A model generated the notes under the pieces. The model made no database searches and was not told where the DNA came from. It saw nothing but the letters and a program-made list of their open reading frames with translations. This document shows, one piece after another, positions 23,025 to 31,925 of a DNA stretch of 64,000 bases. A program made the position numbers and the translations under genes. The DNA lies in the NCBI RefSeq assembly GCF_000328705.1, contig NC_019673.1, positions 7,389,501 to 7,453,500 on the forward strand. Reading direction: 5' to 3'. This stretch comes from Saccharothrix espanaensis DSM 44229. GTDB taxonomy: Bacteria; Actinomycetota; Actinomycetes; Mycobacteriales; Pseudonocardiaceae. The stretch's first letter is position 1; each line of letters starts with the position of its first letter.

Positions 23025-25862
23025 GTGGCCCTCCCCTCCCGCCTCCGCGGCAGGTGGTCGCTCCCCGCGCTGGTCGTGCTCGTCGCCCTGGTGGGCGCCG
23101 TCGTGGTCTGGACGCGGTCGGACGGCGAACCACCCCCGGTGGCCAAGCGCGAACCGCTGATCGACGTGCCGGAAAGCCCCGGCAGCGATCGGACGATCCA
23201 GCTCGACACCACGCTCTACCTGCCGGAACGCACCCCCGCGCCGGCCGTGCTGCTCCCGCACGGCTTCGGCGGCAGCAAGGACAGCGTGGCCGGCCAGGCG
23301 ACCGAGCTCGCCCAGCGCGGGTTCGTCGTGCTGACCTACTCGGCGCGCGGCTTCGGCCGCAGCGGCGGGCAGATCGCGCTGAACTCGCTGGACCACGAGG
23401 TGCGCGACGCGCAGAAGCTGCTCGACTGGCTGGCCACCCGCGAGGAGGTGCTCACCGACGCGGCGGGCGACCCGAAGGTCGGCGTGACCGGCGGGTCCTA
23501 CGGCGGCGCGCTCGCGCTGTCGCTGGCCGGCGTCGACCGCCGGGTGGACACCATCGCCCCGGTGATCACGTTCAACGACCTCGGCCAGGCGCTGCTGCCG
23601 AACTCGGCGCGCGCCGACGCGGTCGACACCGCCTCGCCCTCGCCCGGCGCGTTCGGCGAGGACGGCGTGTTCAAGCGGTCCTGGGCGGGCATCTTCTTCT
23701 CCGCCGGCCTGTCCGGCGGCGACCTGGCCAGCCCCGGCCAGGAGGCGCAGGAGCCGGGCCAGCGGACCGAGACCGGCGTGCCCGACGCGTCCGCGACCCA
23801 GCCGGGCGGCTCCCGGCCGACCGGCCCGACCAACGGCGCGTGCGGCCGGTTCCAGGCCGACGTCTGCGCCGCCTACACCGACGTGGCGACCACCGGCCGC
23901 GCGAGCGAGCGGACGCTGGAGCTGCTGCGCCGCTCGTCGCCCGCGACGGTGACCAACCGGATCACCCAGCCGACGATGATCGTGCAGGGCGAGCAGGACA
24001 CCCTGTTCGGCCTCGACCAGGCCGACGCGAACGCCCGGCAGATCGCCGCCAACGGCGCGAAGGTCAAGGTCGTCTGGTACTCCGGCGGCCACGACGGCGG
24101 CTCGCCCGGCCCGGAGCTGCGCGCGCAGATCGCCGACTGGATGTCCTTCCACCTGGAGGGCAAGGGCACCGACCCGGGCGTGAGCTTCGAGTACACGGTG
24201 ATCGGCGCGTTCCGCAGCAGCGGCACGCCGTCGCTGCGCACGGTCGTCGCGCCGCACTACCCGGGCCTGCCCGGCGCGGACCCGATCGACCGCCGCACGG
24301 TCGCGCTGACCGGCCGGGACCAGACCGTGGTCAACCCGGCGGGCGGCAACCCGGCCGCGGTGAGCAACCTGCCGGGCCTGGGCTCGGCGCTGTCCCGGTC
24401 CAGCTCGCTGTCCTCGCGGCTGTCGCTGGACCTGCCCGGCCAGGCCGCCGTGTTCAACTCCGAACCGCTCACCTCGCAGGTCCTGATGACCGGCGCGTCC
24501 ACGGTGAAGCTGCGGGTCTCGGCGGTGCCCGGCCAGCCGGTGCCGGCCGGGGGCGCGGTGCTGTTCGCGAAGCTGTACGACGCGGACTCCAACGGCGTGC
24601 GCACCCTGCCCGGCTCGGCGGTCGCGCCGATCCGGGTGCGCGACCTGCCCGCCGACGGCACCCCCGTCGAGGTCACCGTGACGCTGCCCGGCGCGGTGCG
24701 CCCGGTGGAGAGCGAGCATCGCTTCCAGCTCGTCGTCTCCACCACCGACCAGGCGTACCAGAACGCGAACGAGCCCGCGGCCTACCGGATCGGCCTGGCC
24801 GACCCGAACCTCTCGGTGCCGGTGGTGCCGGGCGTGAACGCGACCAGCGCGGTCCCGACGACGGCGCTGTGGGGCATCGCGATCGTGCTGATCGCCTGCG
24901 TCCTGGTCGGCGTGGTGGCGTGGTTCCGCCGCCGGCTGACCGCCGACGTCGACCCGGAGCTGTCCGGCGTGCCGCTGGTGATCTCGGGCCTGACCAAGTC
25001 CTACCCCGGCGGCCTGACCGCGGTGAAGGACCTGTCCTTCCGGGTCGAGCACGGCCAGGTGCTCGGTCTGCTCGGCCCCAACGGCGCGGGCAAGACCACC
25101 ACGCTGCGGATGCTGATGGGCCTGATCCAGCCCAGCGACGGCGAGATCCGGGTGTTCGGCCACCGGATCGTCTCCGGGGCCCCGGTGCTGTCCCGCATCG
25201 GGTCGTTCGTGGAGGGCTCGGGCTTCCTGCCGCACCTCTCCGGCCTGGCGAACCTGCACCTGTACTGGGCGGCCACCGGCCGACCGACCGAACAGGCGCA
25301 CTTCGACGAGGCGCTGGAGATCGCCGGCCTGGGCGACGCGGTGCACCGCCGGGTGCGCACGTACAGCCAGGGCATGCGGCAGCGGCTGGCCATCGCGCAG
25401 GCCATGCTCGGCCTGCCGGACCTGCTGGTGCTCGACGAGCCGACCAACGGGCTCGACCCGCCCCAGATCCACCAGATGCGCGAGGTGCTGCGGCGCTACG
25501 CGGCGGCCGGGCGCACGGTGCTGGTGTCCTCGCACCTGCTCGCCGAGGTCGAGCAGACGTGCAGCCACGTCGTGGTGATGCACAAGGGCTCCCTGGTCGC
25601 GGCCGGTCCGGTCGAGGAGATCGCGACGGGCGGCGGCGAGGCCAGCTTCCGGGTCGACCGGCCCGACGAGGCGGCCGACGTGCTGCGCGGCCTGTCCGGC
25701 GTGCACGGCGTGGCCGTGGACGGCGAGCAGGTGCACGCCAGCCTCAACGGCACCCCGCGCGCCGAGGCGTTGCAGGCGCTGGTGGCCGCCGGCGTGGCGG
25801 TGGACCAGGCCGGTCCGCGCCGCCGGCTGGAGGACGCGTTCCTGGAACTGGTGGGCGAATGA
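23025..25862 (+). CDS. Fusion of X-Pro/CocE-type hydrolase and ABC transporter ATPase
   Basis: 945 residues. GTG 23025 was chosen because TAAGGT ends 7 bases upstream (leaderless pattern). A membrane helix (about 12-30) is followed by an alpha/beta hydrolase with nucleophile Ser158 in VTGGSYGGA. A region like the X-Pro dipeptidyl-peptidase C-terminal jelly roll precedes a second helix (about 615-635). A complete ABC ATPase (about 649-870) follows, with Walker A GPNGAGKTT near 685, signature YSQGMRQRLA and Walker B LLVLDEP. If both helices insert, the hydrolase faces outside and the ATPase inside. The ATG of the permease gene overlaps the stop (ATGA). Confidence 0.9.
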   Translation: MALPSRLRGRWSLPALVVLVALVGAVVVWTRSDGEPPPVAKREPLIDVPESPGSDRTIQLDTTLYLPERTPAPAVLLPHGFGGSKDSVAGQATELAQRGFVVLTYSARGFGRSGGQIALNSLDHEVRDAQKLLDWLATREEVLTDAAGDPKVGVTGGSYGGALALSLAGVDRRVDTIAPVITFNDLGQALLPNSARADAVDTASPSPGAFGEDGVFKRSWAGIFFSAGLSGGDLASPGQEAQEPGQRTETGVPDASATQPGGSRPTGPTNGACGRFQADVCAAYTDVATTGRASERTLELLRRSSPATVTNRITQPTMIVQGEQDTLFGLDQADANARQIAANGAKVKVVWYSGGHDGGSPGPELRAQIADWMSFHLEGKGTDPGVSFEYTVIGAFRSSGTPSLRTVVAPHYPGLPGADPIDRRTVALTGRDQTVVNPAGGNPAAVSNLPGLGSALSRSSSLSSRLSLDLPGQAAVFNSEPLTSQVLMTGASTVKLRVSAVPGQPVPAGGAVLFAKLYDADSNGVRTLPGSAVAPIRVRDLPADGTPVEVTVTLPGAVRPVESEHRFQLVVSTTDQAYQNANEPAAYRIGLADPNLSVPVVPGVNATSAVPTTALWGIAIVLIACVLVGVVAWFRRRLTADVDPELSGVPLVISGLTKSYPGGLTAVKDLSFRVEHGQVLGLLGPNGAGKTTTLRMLMGLIQPSDGEIRVFGHRIVSGAPVLSRIGSFVEGSGFLPHLSGLANLHLYWAATGRPTEQAHFDEALEIAGLGDAVHRRVRTYSQGMRQRLAIAQAMLGLPDLLVLDEPTNGLDPPQIHQMREVLRRYAAAGRTVLVSSHLLAEVEQTCSHVVVMHKGSLVAAGPVEEIATGGGEASFRVDRPDEAADVLRGLSGVHGVAVDGEQVHASLNGTPRAEALQALVAAGVAVDQAGPRRRLEDAFLELVGE

Positions 25863-26845
25863 GCACGACCGGAAAGACCGGCACCGGACCGGAAGGGGGC
25901 GGGCGCGTGAAGGGCACCGGCGACAGCGGCGGCGTGCACACCGATCCGTCGGCGATCTCCGACCTGACCGACGCGGCCGAGCAGGAGCACTCGTCGGTCG
26001 CGCCGGACGGCTCGAAGGTCGGCTACAAGGCCGGCCGGACGCTGCCCATCCGGGTCGAGCTGATCCGGCAGCTGCGGCGCCGGCGGACCCAGCTCGTGCT
26101 GGGCTTCCTGGTGCTGCTGCCGTTCATCCTGGTGGTGTCGTTCGAGCTGGGGCAGTCCTCGCCGAACCGCCGCTCCGGCGGGTTCGTCGACCTGGCCACG
26201 GCCAGCGGCGTGAACTTCGTGATCCTGACGCTGTTCGTCAGCGGGAGCTTCCTGCTGCCGATGATCGTGGCGCTGTTCTTCGGCGACACGATCGCCTCCG
26301 AGGCGTCCTGGTCGAGCCTGAAGTACCTGCTCGCCGCACCGGTCCCGCGGCACCGGCTACTGCGCCGCAAGGCGCTGGCCTCCGGGCTGCTGTCGGTGTT
26401 CGCGCTGGTCCTGCTGCCCGCCGTGGCGCTGGGCGTGGGCGTGGCCTGGTACGGCGCGGGCGAGGCGGTCAGCCCGACCGGCGAGGCGGCGTCGTTCGGG
26501 TCCGGGGTCTACGGCATCGCGCTGGCGGTCTGCTACATCTCCATCCACCTGTTCTGGGTGGCGGGGCTGGCGCTGTACCTGTCGGTGTCCACGGACGCGC
26601 CGCTGGGCGCGGTGGGTGGCGCGGTGCTGGCGTCGATCCTGTCGCAGATCCTCGACCAGATCACCGCGCTGGAGGACCTGCGGAACTACCTGCCGACGCA
26701 CTACGCGCTGGCGTGGGCCGACCTGCTGTCGTCCGACGTCGACTGGGCGCAGATGGCCAAGGGCACGTTCTCGGCGTTGGCCTTCGGCGCGTTCTTCAGC
26801 CTCCTGGCGGCCCGCAAGTTCGCCCGCAAGGACATCACGAGCTGA
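25859..26845 (+). CDS. ABC transporter permease
   Basis: 328 residues, with an unusual hydrophilic, Gly/Asp-rich N-terminus (about 1-60) before six membrane helices of the ABC-2/NatB type (LVLGFLVLLPFILVVSFELG, then TLFVSGSFLLPMIVALFFGD). DTIASEASWSSLKYLLAAPV is the cytoplasmic coupling region. It overlaps the hydrolase-ATPase gene by 4 bases, so both proteins should be made in equal amounts. The exported substrate is unknown; a product processed by the extracellular hydrolase is a reasonable idea. Confidence 0.88.
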   Translation: MSTTGKTGTGPEGGGRVKGTGDSGGVHTDPSAISDLTDAAEQEHSSVAPDGSKVGYKAGRTLPIRVELIRQLRRRRTQLVLGFLVLLPFILVVSFELGQSSPNRRSGGFVDLATASGVNFVILTLFVSGSFLLPMIVALFFGDTIASEASWSSLKYLLAAPVPRHRLLRRKALASGLLSVFALVLLPAVALGVGVAWYGAGEAVSPTGEAASFGSGVYGIALAVCYISIHLFWVAGLALYLSVSTDAPLGAVGGAVLASILSQILDQITALEDLRNYLPTHYALAWADLLSSDVDWAQMAKGTFSALAFGAFFSLLAARKFARKDITS

Positions 26846-26854
26846 GGTGCCGGC

Positions 26855-27076
26855 TCACCGGGAGTCGTAGTGCTCCCGGTGGGCCACCACCTGCTCGATG
26901 TTCGTCTCCGCCCACGGCTTGATCGCCGCCATCACCGGCAGCAGGCTGCGCCCCAGCGACCGCAGGGTCCGCGCCGGCATCTTCTGGCTGACTCCGGTGA
27001 TGGTCCTGTGCAGCTCGCTGTACCGCCGGGCCCCGTCCGCCAGTGCCACCAGGATCAACCCGACCCACTTGTCACC
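26855..27076 (-). pseudogene. Decayed HxlR family regulator
   Basis: Recognisable fragments are GDKWVGLILVALADGARRYS, then GVSQKMPARTLR directly joined to SLGRSLLPVMAAIKPWAETN. In intact HxlR proteins about 30 residues (recognition helix end, wing and YxLT strand) lie between TLR and LGRSLLPV, so this copy has an internal deletion. The sequence before GDKW is out of frame with it. The remnant lies next to an oxidoreductase remnant on the other strand, a common divergent pairing. Confidence 0.7.
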
Positions 27077-27097
27077 CACGCCCCCGCCGTTGGTTCG

Positions 27098-27365
27098 TGC
27101 CGCGCGGTGTCGCGGACCTTGGCGGAGCGGTGCGAGCACACGTGCCGGGCGGCGTCGACGGCGTGATCGACGCGGCGGGCCGCTCGTGGCGGTGCTGGGT
27201 TCCGCGACGCCCGTGCCGCTGCGGGGTAACCGGGTCGCGAACGTGTGGATCCGCGCGAACGACCGGCAACCCGCGTCCCTCGTGCTGGCGCTGACCGAAG
27301 TCACGCGGGCGCATTCCGCAACCTGCGGCAAAGTGGTGCTGCTGCTGGCGGCAGGGTCGGCGTAG
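27098..27365 (+). pseudogene. Remnant of a zinc-type NADP-dependent oxidoreductase
   Basis: Two frames each give a piece of a quinone-oxidoreductase/medium-chain dehydrogenase. About 27100-27177 reads VADLGGAVRAHVPGGVDGVI, and after a frame change 27180-27365 reads PLVAVLGSATPVPLRGNRVA then VWIRANDRQPASLVLALTEV. The catalytic N-terminal part is absent. Together with the HxlR remnant this looks like a decayed regulator/target pair. The assignment rests on short motifs. Confidence 0.45.
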
Positions 27366-27375
27366 CCTCTCGCGC

Positions 27376-27765
27376 ATGCCCCGACCAGTGCACTTCGAGA
27401 TCCACGCGGCCGATCCGGCGCGGGCGATCGCCTTCTACCAGGCGGTGTTCGGCTGGCGCTTCGAGCAGTGGGGCGACAACCCCTACTGGGTGGTCATCAC
27501 CGGCGACGAGGGTCCGGGCGTGAACGGCGGCCTGCTCCCCCGACGCGGTCCGGACCCCGATCCGGACGGCCCGGTGAGCGGGTACGTGATGACGACGGGC
27601 GTGCCCAACATCGACGAGACCATCGCCGCCATCGAGAAAGCGGGCGGCACGGTGGCCCTGCCGAAGACCAAGACGGAGGGCGTGGGCACGGTCGCGTACT
27701 ACCGCGACACGGAGGGCAACCTGTTCGGCGTCCTGCAACCCGAACCCGGCATGACCCCCTCCTGA
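27376..27765 (+). CDS. VOC (glyoxalase-like) family protein
   Basis: 129 residues. It starts VHFEIHAADPARAIAFYQAV and ends TEGNLFGVLQPEPGM, with the KTEGVGTVAYYRD strand typical of the CFP-30B subgroup of VOC proteins. No substrate can be given. TAGCCT (27363-27368) lies 7 bases before the ATG, consistent with a leaderless mRNA. It stands alone after the decayed HxlR locus. Confidence 0.85.
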   Translation: MPRPVHFEIHAADPARAIAFYQAVFGWRFEQWGDNPYWVVITGDEGPGVNGGLLPRRGPDPDPDGPVSGYVMTTGVPNIDETIAAIEKAGGTVALPKTKTEGVGTVAYYRDTEGNLFGVLQPEPGMTPS

Positions 27766-27780
27766 GCCCTCCCCCTCACA

Positions 27781-27847
27781 CCTTCACAGCCGCCGGCCCC
27801 CATACCCTTCACAGCCGCCGGCCCCCACATCTTTCGCAGCCGCGCGG
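27781..27847. repeat. 25-bp direct repeats after the VOC gene
   Basis: Copies of ccttcacagccgccggcccc start at 27781 and 27806, and a degenerate third begins at about 27831. The gccgccggccccc part also occurs in the dispersed intergenic element. Confidence 0.7.
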
Positions 27848-27851
27848 ACGC

Positions 27852-28202
27852 TCACACCACGGGCCGCTTCGACTTCGGCAGCTTCGCGACGATGGCGTCG
27901 TACGAGCGGTCGAGGAGTTCACGCACGTCGTCCTCCGGCACCCGACCGCCGAGGTCGACCCGGTTCCAGCCGTAGCGGCCGATGTAGGCGCTGACCGTGA
28001 TGTCGTCGGGGAACCGGTCACGCCACTCGGCCGCGTCCTCGGCGTCCACCCCGGACTTCACGCCCACGGTCTTCGCCGACAGCCCGATGAACGCGAACGC
28101 CTTGCCGCCCACCTTGCACACCAGCTCCTCGTCACCCCACGGGTAGCTCTCCTCCGCACCCGGCTTGGCGAGGCAGTGCGCGATCACGTCGTCCAACGTC
28201 AT
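27852..28202 (-). CDS. MmcQ/YjbR family DNA-binding protein
   Basis: 116 residues. The YjbR fold (CyaY-like) is indicated by MTLDDVIAHCLAKPGAEESY, FAFIGLSAKTVGVKSG and SAYIGRYGWNRVDLGGRVP. The family is described as double-wing DNA binding; its biological role is poorly defined. The ATG is fixed by a promoter whose TAGCGT ends 7 bases upstream. That promoter is a near-perfect match to the LexA-independent DNA-damage class, so induction by DNA damage is predicted. It is downstream of uvrB on the same strand but has its own promoter. Confidence 0.88.
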   Translation of the reverse strand: MTLDDVIAHCLAKPGAEESYPWGDEELVCKVGGKAFAFIGLSAKTVGVKSGVDAEDAAEWRDRFPDDITVSAYIGRYGWNRVDLGGRVPEDDVRELLDRSYDAIVAKLPKSKRPVV

Positions 28203-28232
28203 GGCCGACACGCTAAGCCACCCCACCGACAA
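28203..28232 (-). promoter_or_regulatory. PafBC/RecA-NDp type promoter of the YjbR gene
   Basis: Minus strand reads TTGTCGGTG-N8-TAGCGT, then 7 bases, then ATG. This equals the published mycobacterial consensus tTGTCRgtg-N8-TAnnnT at every fixed position. The spacing puts transcription start at or next to the start codon. Confidence 0.75.
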
Positions 28233-28255
28233 AACCGCCCGACATGATCGCCCCA

Positions 28256-28290
28256 CAGCCGGTTCCCACCACACCACAGGGAGCGGGAAC
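28256..28290 (-). terminator. Hairpin downstream of uvrB
   Basis: A perfect 9-bp stem, ccggttccc with gggaaccgg, around a 17-base loop, 22 bases after the uvrB stop. Confidence 0.5.
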
Positions 28291-28311
28291 CGGTGCCCGA
28301 CAGCGCAGCCG

Positions 28312-30468
28312 CTACTTGACGCCGGCCGCGTCCATACCCCGGAGTTCCTTCTTCAAGTCCTGGATCTCGTCACGCAGCCGGCCGGCCAGCTCGAACTTGA
28401 GCTCACGGGCCGCGCTCATCATCTGGTCGGTCAGCTGCTGGACCAGGTCGGCCAGCTCGGACCGCGCCATGGTGCTGGTGTCGCGCTCGGTCAGGACCCC
28501 CGAGCTGCGGCCGCTCGCGCCCGGATCGCCGGTCGGCTTCTTGCCCCGGGACGCGTTGCGGCCGGAGCCGCCCGGCTCGATGGCGTCCTCGGCCTCGGCG
28601 TAGACCTGCTCCAGGATGTCGGTGATCTTCTTGCGCAGCGGCTGCGGGTCGAGACCGCGTTCCTCGTTGTAGGCGATCTGCTTCGCCCGCCGCCGGTTGG
28701 TCTCCTCGATCGCGTGCTGCATCGAGTCGGTGATGCGGTCCGCGTACATGTGGACCTGGCCGGAGACGTTGCGGGCCGCGCGGCCGATGGTCTGGATCAG
28801 GCTGGTGCCCGAGCGCAGGAAGCCCTCCTTGTCGGCGTCCAAGATCGAGACCAGCGAGACCTCGGGCAGGTCGAGGCCCTCGCGCAGCAGGTTGATGCCG
28901 ATCAGCACGTCGAAGTCGCCCAGCCGCAGCTGGCGCAGCAGCTCCACCCGGCGCAGGGTGTCGACCTCGGAGTGCAGGTAGCGGACCCGGATGCCCAGTT
29001 CGAGCAGGTAGTCGGTGAGGTCCTCGGACATCTTCTTGGTCAGCGTGGTGACCAGGACGCGCTCGTCGCGCTCGGCCCGCGCCCGGATCTCGTGCACCAG
29101 GTCGTCGATCTGGCCCTCGGTCGGCTTGACGATCACCTCGGGGTCGATCAGGCCGGTCGGCCGGATCACCTGCTCCACGAACTCGCCGCCCGCCTGGCCG
29201 ATCTCGTACGGGCCGGGCGTCGCCGACAGGTAGACCGTCTGGCCGATCCGGTCGGCGAACTCCTCCCAGGTCAGCGGCCGGTTGTCCAGCGCGCTGGGCA
29301 GGCGGAAACCGTGCTCCACGAGGTTGCGCTTGCGGGACGCGTCGCCCTCGTACATGCCGCCGATCTGCGGCACCGTCACGTGCGACTCGTCGATGACCAG
29401 CAGGAAGTCGTCCGGGAAGTAGTCGATCAGGGTGGCCGGGGCGGTGCCCGCGCCGCGGTCGTCGATGTGTCGCGAGTAGTTCTCGATGCCCGAGCAGAAC
29501 CCGACCTGGCGCATCATCTCGATGTCGTAGGCCGTCCGCATCCGCAGCCGCTGCGCCTCCAGCAGCTTGCCCTGGCGCTCCATCTTGGCCAGCTGGTCGG
29601 CCAGCTCCGCCTCGATGTTGCCGATGGCCCGCTCCATGCGCTCCGGGCCGGCGACGTAGTGCGTCGCCGGGAAGATCCGCAGCTCGTCGACCTCCCTGAT
29701 CACGTCGCCGGTGAGCGGGTGCAGGTAGTAGAGCTTGTCGATCTCGTCGCCGAAGAACTCGACGCGCAGCGCCAGCTCCTCGTAGGCCGGGATGATCTCG
29801 ACCGTGTCGCCCCGGACGCGGAACGTGCCGCGGTTGAACGCCACGTCGTTGCGCGCGTACTGGATGTCGACCAGCGCCCGCAGCAGCAGGTCGCGCTCGA
29901 CCTCGCCACCGACCTCCAGGTGGATCGACCGGTCGAGGTAGGACTGCGGCGTGCCCAGGCCGTAGATGCACGACACGGACGCCACCACGATCACGTCCCG
30001 CCTGGTCAGCAGGCTCATCGTGGCCGAGTGGCGCAGCCGCTCGACGTCCTCGTTGATCGAGGAGTCCTTCTCGATGTAGGTGTCGGTCTGCGGGATGTAC
30101 GCCTCGGGCTGGTAGTAGTCGTAGTAGCTGACGAAGTACTCCACCGCGTTCTCGGGGAAGAACTCCTTCAGCTCGTTGGCCAGCTGCGCCGCGAGGGTCT
30201 TGTTCGGGGCCATCACCAGGGTGGGCCGTTGCAGCTTCTCCACCAGCCACGCCGTGGTGGCGGACTTGCCGGTGCCGGTCGCGCCGAGCAGGACGATGTC
30301 CTTCTCGCCGGCCCGGACCCGCCGTTCGAGATCCGCGATCGCCGCCGGCTGGTCACCCGCGGGCTGGTAGTCGCTGACCACGCGGAACTGACCGTCGGTG
30401 CGCGGGATGTCGCCGACGGGCCGATGCGCCGAGTGCGCCTTGACCGGGATCTCGGTAGGAAAAGCCAC
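28312..30468 (-). CDS. uvrB: Excinuclease ABC subunit UvrB
   Basis: 718 residues from GTG 30468, chosen because a DNA-damage promoter ends 7 bases before it; an upstream in-frame start at 30498 would lie inside that promoter. Walker A is [10 protein letters not shown] and helicase motif II is [11 protein letters not shown]. The beta-hairpin region includes [20 protein letters not shown], motif VI lies in QTIGRAARN, and the UVR domain is near the C-terminus ([14 protein letters not shown]). UvrB verifies damage and positions UvrC in nucleotide excision repair. The protein is full length. Confidence 0.98.
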   Translation of the reverse strand: MAFPTEIPVKAHSAHRPVGDIPRTDGQFRVVSDYQPAGDQPAAIADLERRVRAGEKDIVLLGATGTGKSATTAWLVEKLQRPTLVMAPNKTLAAQLANELKEFFPENAVEYFVSYYDYYQPEAYIPQTDTYIEKDSSINEDVERLRHSATMSLLTRRDVIVVASVSCIYGLGTPQSYLDRSIHLEVGGEVERDLLLRALVDIQYARNDVAFNRGTFRVRGDTVEIIPAYEELALRVEFFGDEIDKLYYLHPLTGDVIREVDELRIFPATHYVAGPERMERAIGNIEAELADQLAKMERQGKLLEAQRLRMRTAYDIEMMRQVGFCSGIENYSRHIDDRGAGTAPATLIDYFPDDFLLVIDESHVTVPQIGGMYEGDASRKRNLVEHGFRLPSALDNRPLTWEEFADRIGQTVYLSATPGPYEIGQAGGEFVEQVIRPTGLIDPEVIVKPTEGQIDDLVHEIRARAERDERVLVTTLTKKMSEDLTDYLLELGIRVRYLHSEVDTLRRVELLRQLRLGDFDVLIGINLLREGLDLPEVSLVSILDADKEGFLRSGTSLIQTIGRAARNVSGQVHMYADRITDSMQHAIEETNRRRAKQIAYNEERGLDPQPLRKKITDILEQVYAEAEDAIEPGGSGRNASRGKKPTGDPGASGRSSGVLTERDTSTMARSELADLVQQLTDQMMSAARELKFELAGRLRDEIQDLKKELRGMDAAGVK

Positions 30469-30498
30469 GGGTACGACGGTACGCCTCGGGTCCGACAA
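30469..30498 (-). promoter_or_regulatory. PafBC/RecA-NDp type promoter of uvrB
   Basis: Minus strand reads TTGTCGGAC-N8-TACCGT, followed by 7 bases and the GTG start. The match to tTGTCRgtg-N8-TAnnnT is complete except for the last two bases of the -35 block. Confidence 0.72.
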
Positions 30499-30534
30499 TC
30501 TGCGATCGCCCCAGGTCAGCGCCTCACAAGCGAC

Positions 30535-31845
30535 TCAGTTGCAGTTGCAGCAGTCACAGCACGAGCAGTCGCAGCACCCGTCGCCGCCACCGCCGCCACG
30601 CCCGTGGTTCGACCCGCCGCAGTCGCAACCACCGGACCCGCAGTCACAACCACCCGACCGCCACTTGCCGCTGAACGGCCCGGGGTACGGATCACGACAG
30701 CAGTACTGGCAGGTCCCGCACTGGTAGAGGACCGCCAGGCAGCCCACCAGCAGCCCCCGCCCCTTCGGCGGGTGGACCAGCTCCGGCCAGAACCACAACC
30801 CGCCGCCAGGACCGGGCTGCTTGCCCCGCCGGTCCCACTTCGTCGGCGGTGGCGGCGGCTCGTCCCCACCACCGCCGTACGCGCCGGCGGGCGGGACCGG
30901 ACCGGGTGGCGGCACGCTGCCGTAAGCGCCACCCATCGGCGAGTAGGTGCCCGGCTGCCACTGACCCGGAGGCGTGTCCTCGGGCCGCCGGTGCGCGTGC
31001 GGCTCGCCGAACGCCCGCCGGATCGACTCCTGCACCTCGTGCACCAACAACGCGTGCACGAGCCGCCCGTCCACGAAGTCCACTTCGCCCAACGCGAGCT
31101 TGATGCCCAACGCCGCGTCGTCGCACAACCGCCGCGCCTCGTCCAACGACGTGCCGGTGGCCTCCAGCGGGTTCCACGCGCCCGACTCGCGGTCCTCCGC
31201 CAAGTCCTCGACCGCGTCGATCAGGTGCGCCAAACGCCCGAACAACCGTCCCACCTCACGCAGCGGCACGGCGTTCTCGGGCCGACCGGCCAGGACCGCC
31301 GTCTGCGCCACGGCCTCGCCGCTGGCGGTCTCCGTCGGCTCGGTCACCAGCAACACCGAGCTGCCGAGCCCGGCGGCCTCCTCGACCGACGTCTGCCGCC
31401 GCACCGCGTCGACCAGCACGGCGGTGTCGAAACCCAGGTCGGCCCCAGTCGCCGCAGCCTGCCGGGCCCACCGCCGCGCGACCTGGCGGCCCATCCCGCG
31501 CACGGGCGCACGGGAGAACGCGCCGTCACGGTCGTCCACGTGGTCGCCGACCTTCGCCGACGCCAGCACCAGCGACACCGTCGCGGCCAACCGCGCACCG
31601 GCACCCACGGCAACGTCTGCGGGCTTCATGCCGCGCAACGCGCACGGTCCCGCAGTACGCCGGGAACGGGCCGTCTGGGCCTCCACGAGGGCGGAGATGA
31701 CCAGCCCGTCGTAGTTCGTGACCACGCGGGCGAGGTGCCCGTGGTCGTCACGCAGCGCCAGGCACAGTCCACAGAGGTGTGCCAGCCACGATTCGCGCAG
31801 GTCCGCGCCCAGGCGGTTGCGGCACGGCCGGATGATCCCGAACAT
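30535..31845 (-). CDS. DUF5685 family protein with Cys-rich C-terminus
   Basis: 436 residues from ATG 31845. TACTCT (31852-31857) lies 6 bases upstream, so the mRNA is probably leaderless. The start MFGIIRPCRNRLGADLRESW and the LAHLCGLCLALRDDHGHLAR block mark the DUF5685 family of actinobacteria, mostly helical and of unknown function. A Pro/Gly linker (about 295-350) leads to a tail with about 17 Cys, including CQYCCRDPYPG, GGCDCGSGGCDCG and CCDCSCCDCCNC. The tail could bind several metal ions, which is inference. Confidence 0.8.
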   Translation of the reverse strand: MFGIIRPCRNRLGADLRESWLAHLCGLCLALRDDHGHLARVVTNYDGLVISALVEAQTARSRRTAGPCALRGMKPADVAVGAGARLAATVSLVLASAKVGDHVDDRDGAFSRAPVRGMGRQVARRWARQAAATGADLGFDTAVLVDAVRRQTSVEEAAGLGSSVLLVTEPTETASGEAVAQTAVLAGRPENAVPLREVGRLFGRLAHLIDAVEDLAEDRESGAWNPLEATGTSLDEARRLCDDAALGIKLALGEVDFVDGRLVHALLVHEVQESIRRAFGEPHAHRRPEDTPPGQWQPGTYSPMGGAYGSVPPPGPVPPAGAYGGGGDEPPPPPTKWDRRGKQPGPGGGLWFWPELVHPPKGRGLLVGCLAVLYQCGTCQYCCRDPYPGPFSGKWRSGGCDCGSGGCDCGGSNHGRGGGGGDGCCDCSCCDCCNCN

Positions 31846-31925
31846 GGCGGAAGAGTAAGGGATCATCATACTTTCGGGTGACAGATTCGGGTGTTCGGCG
31901 GCCCGCCGTGCCTAAAGTGCGCGAC

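Noticed and set aside
22866-25736. 956-codon open frame on the minus strand opposite the hydrolase-ATPase fusion
   Set aside because: Composition dominated by Arg, Gly, Ala, His and Gln with no motifs; the plus-strand frame has complete enzyme motifs.
28165-31881. 1238-codon plus-strand frame opposite uvrB
   Set aside because: Antisense shadow; the uvrB frame is unmistakable.
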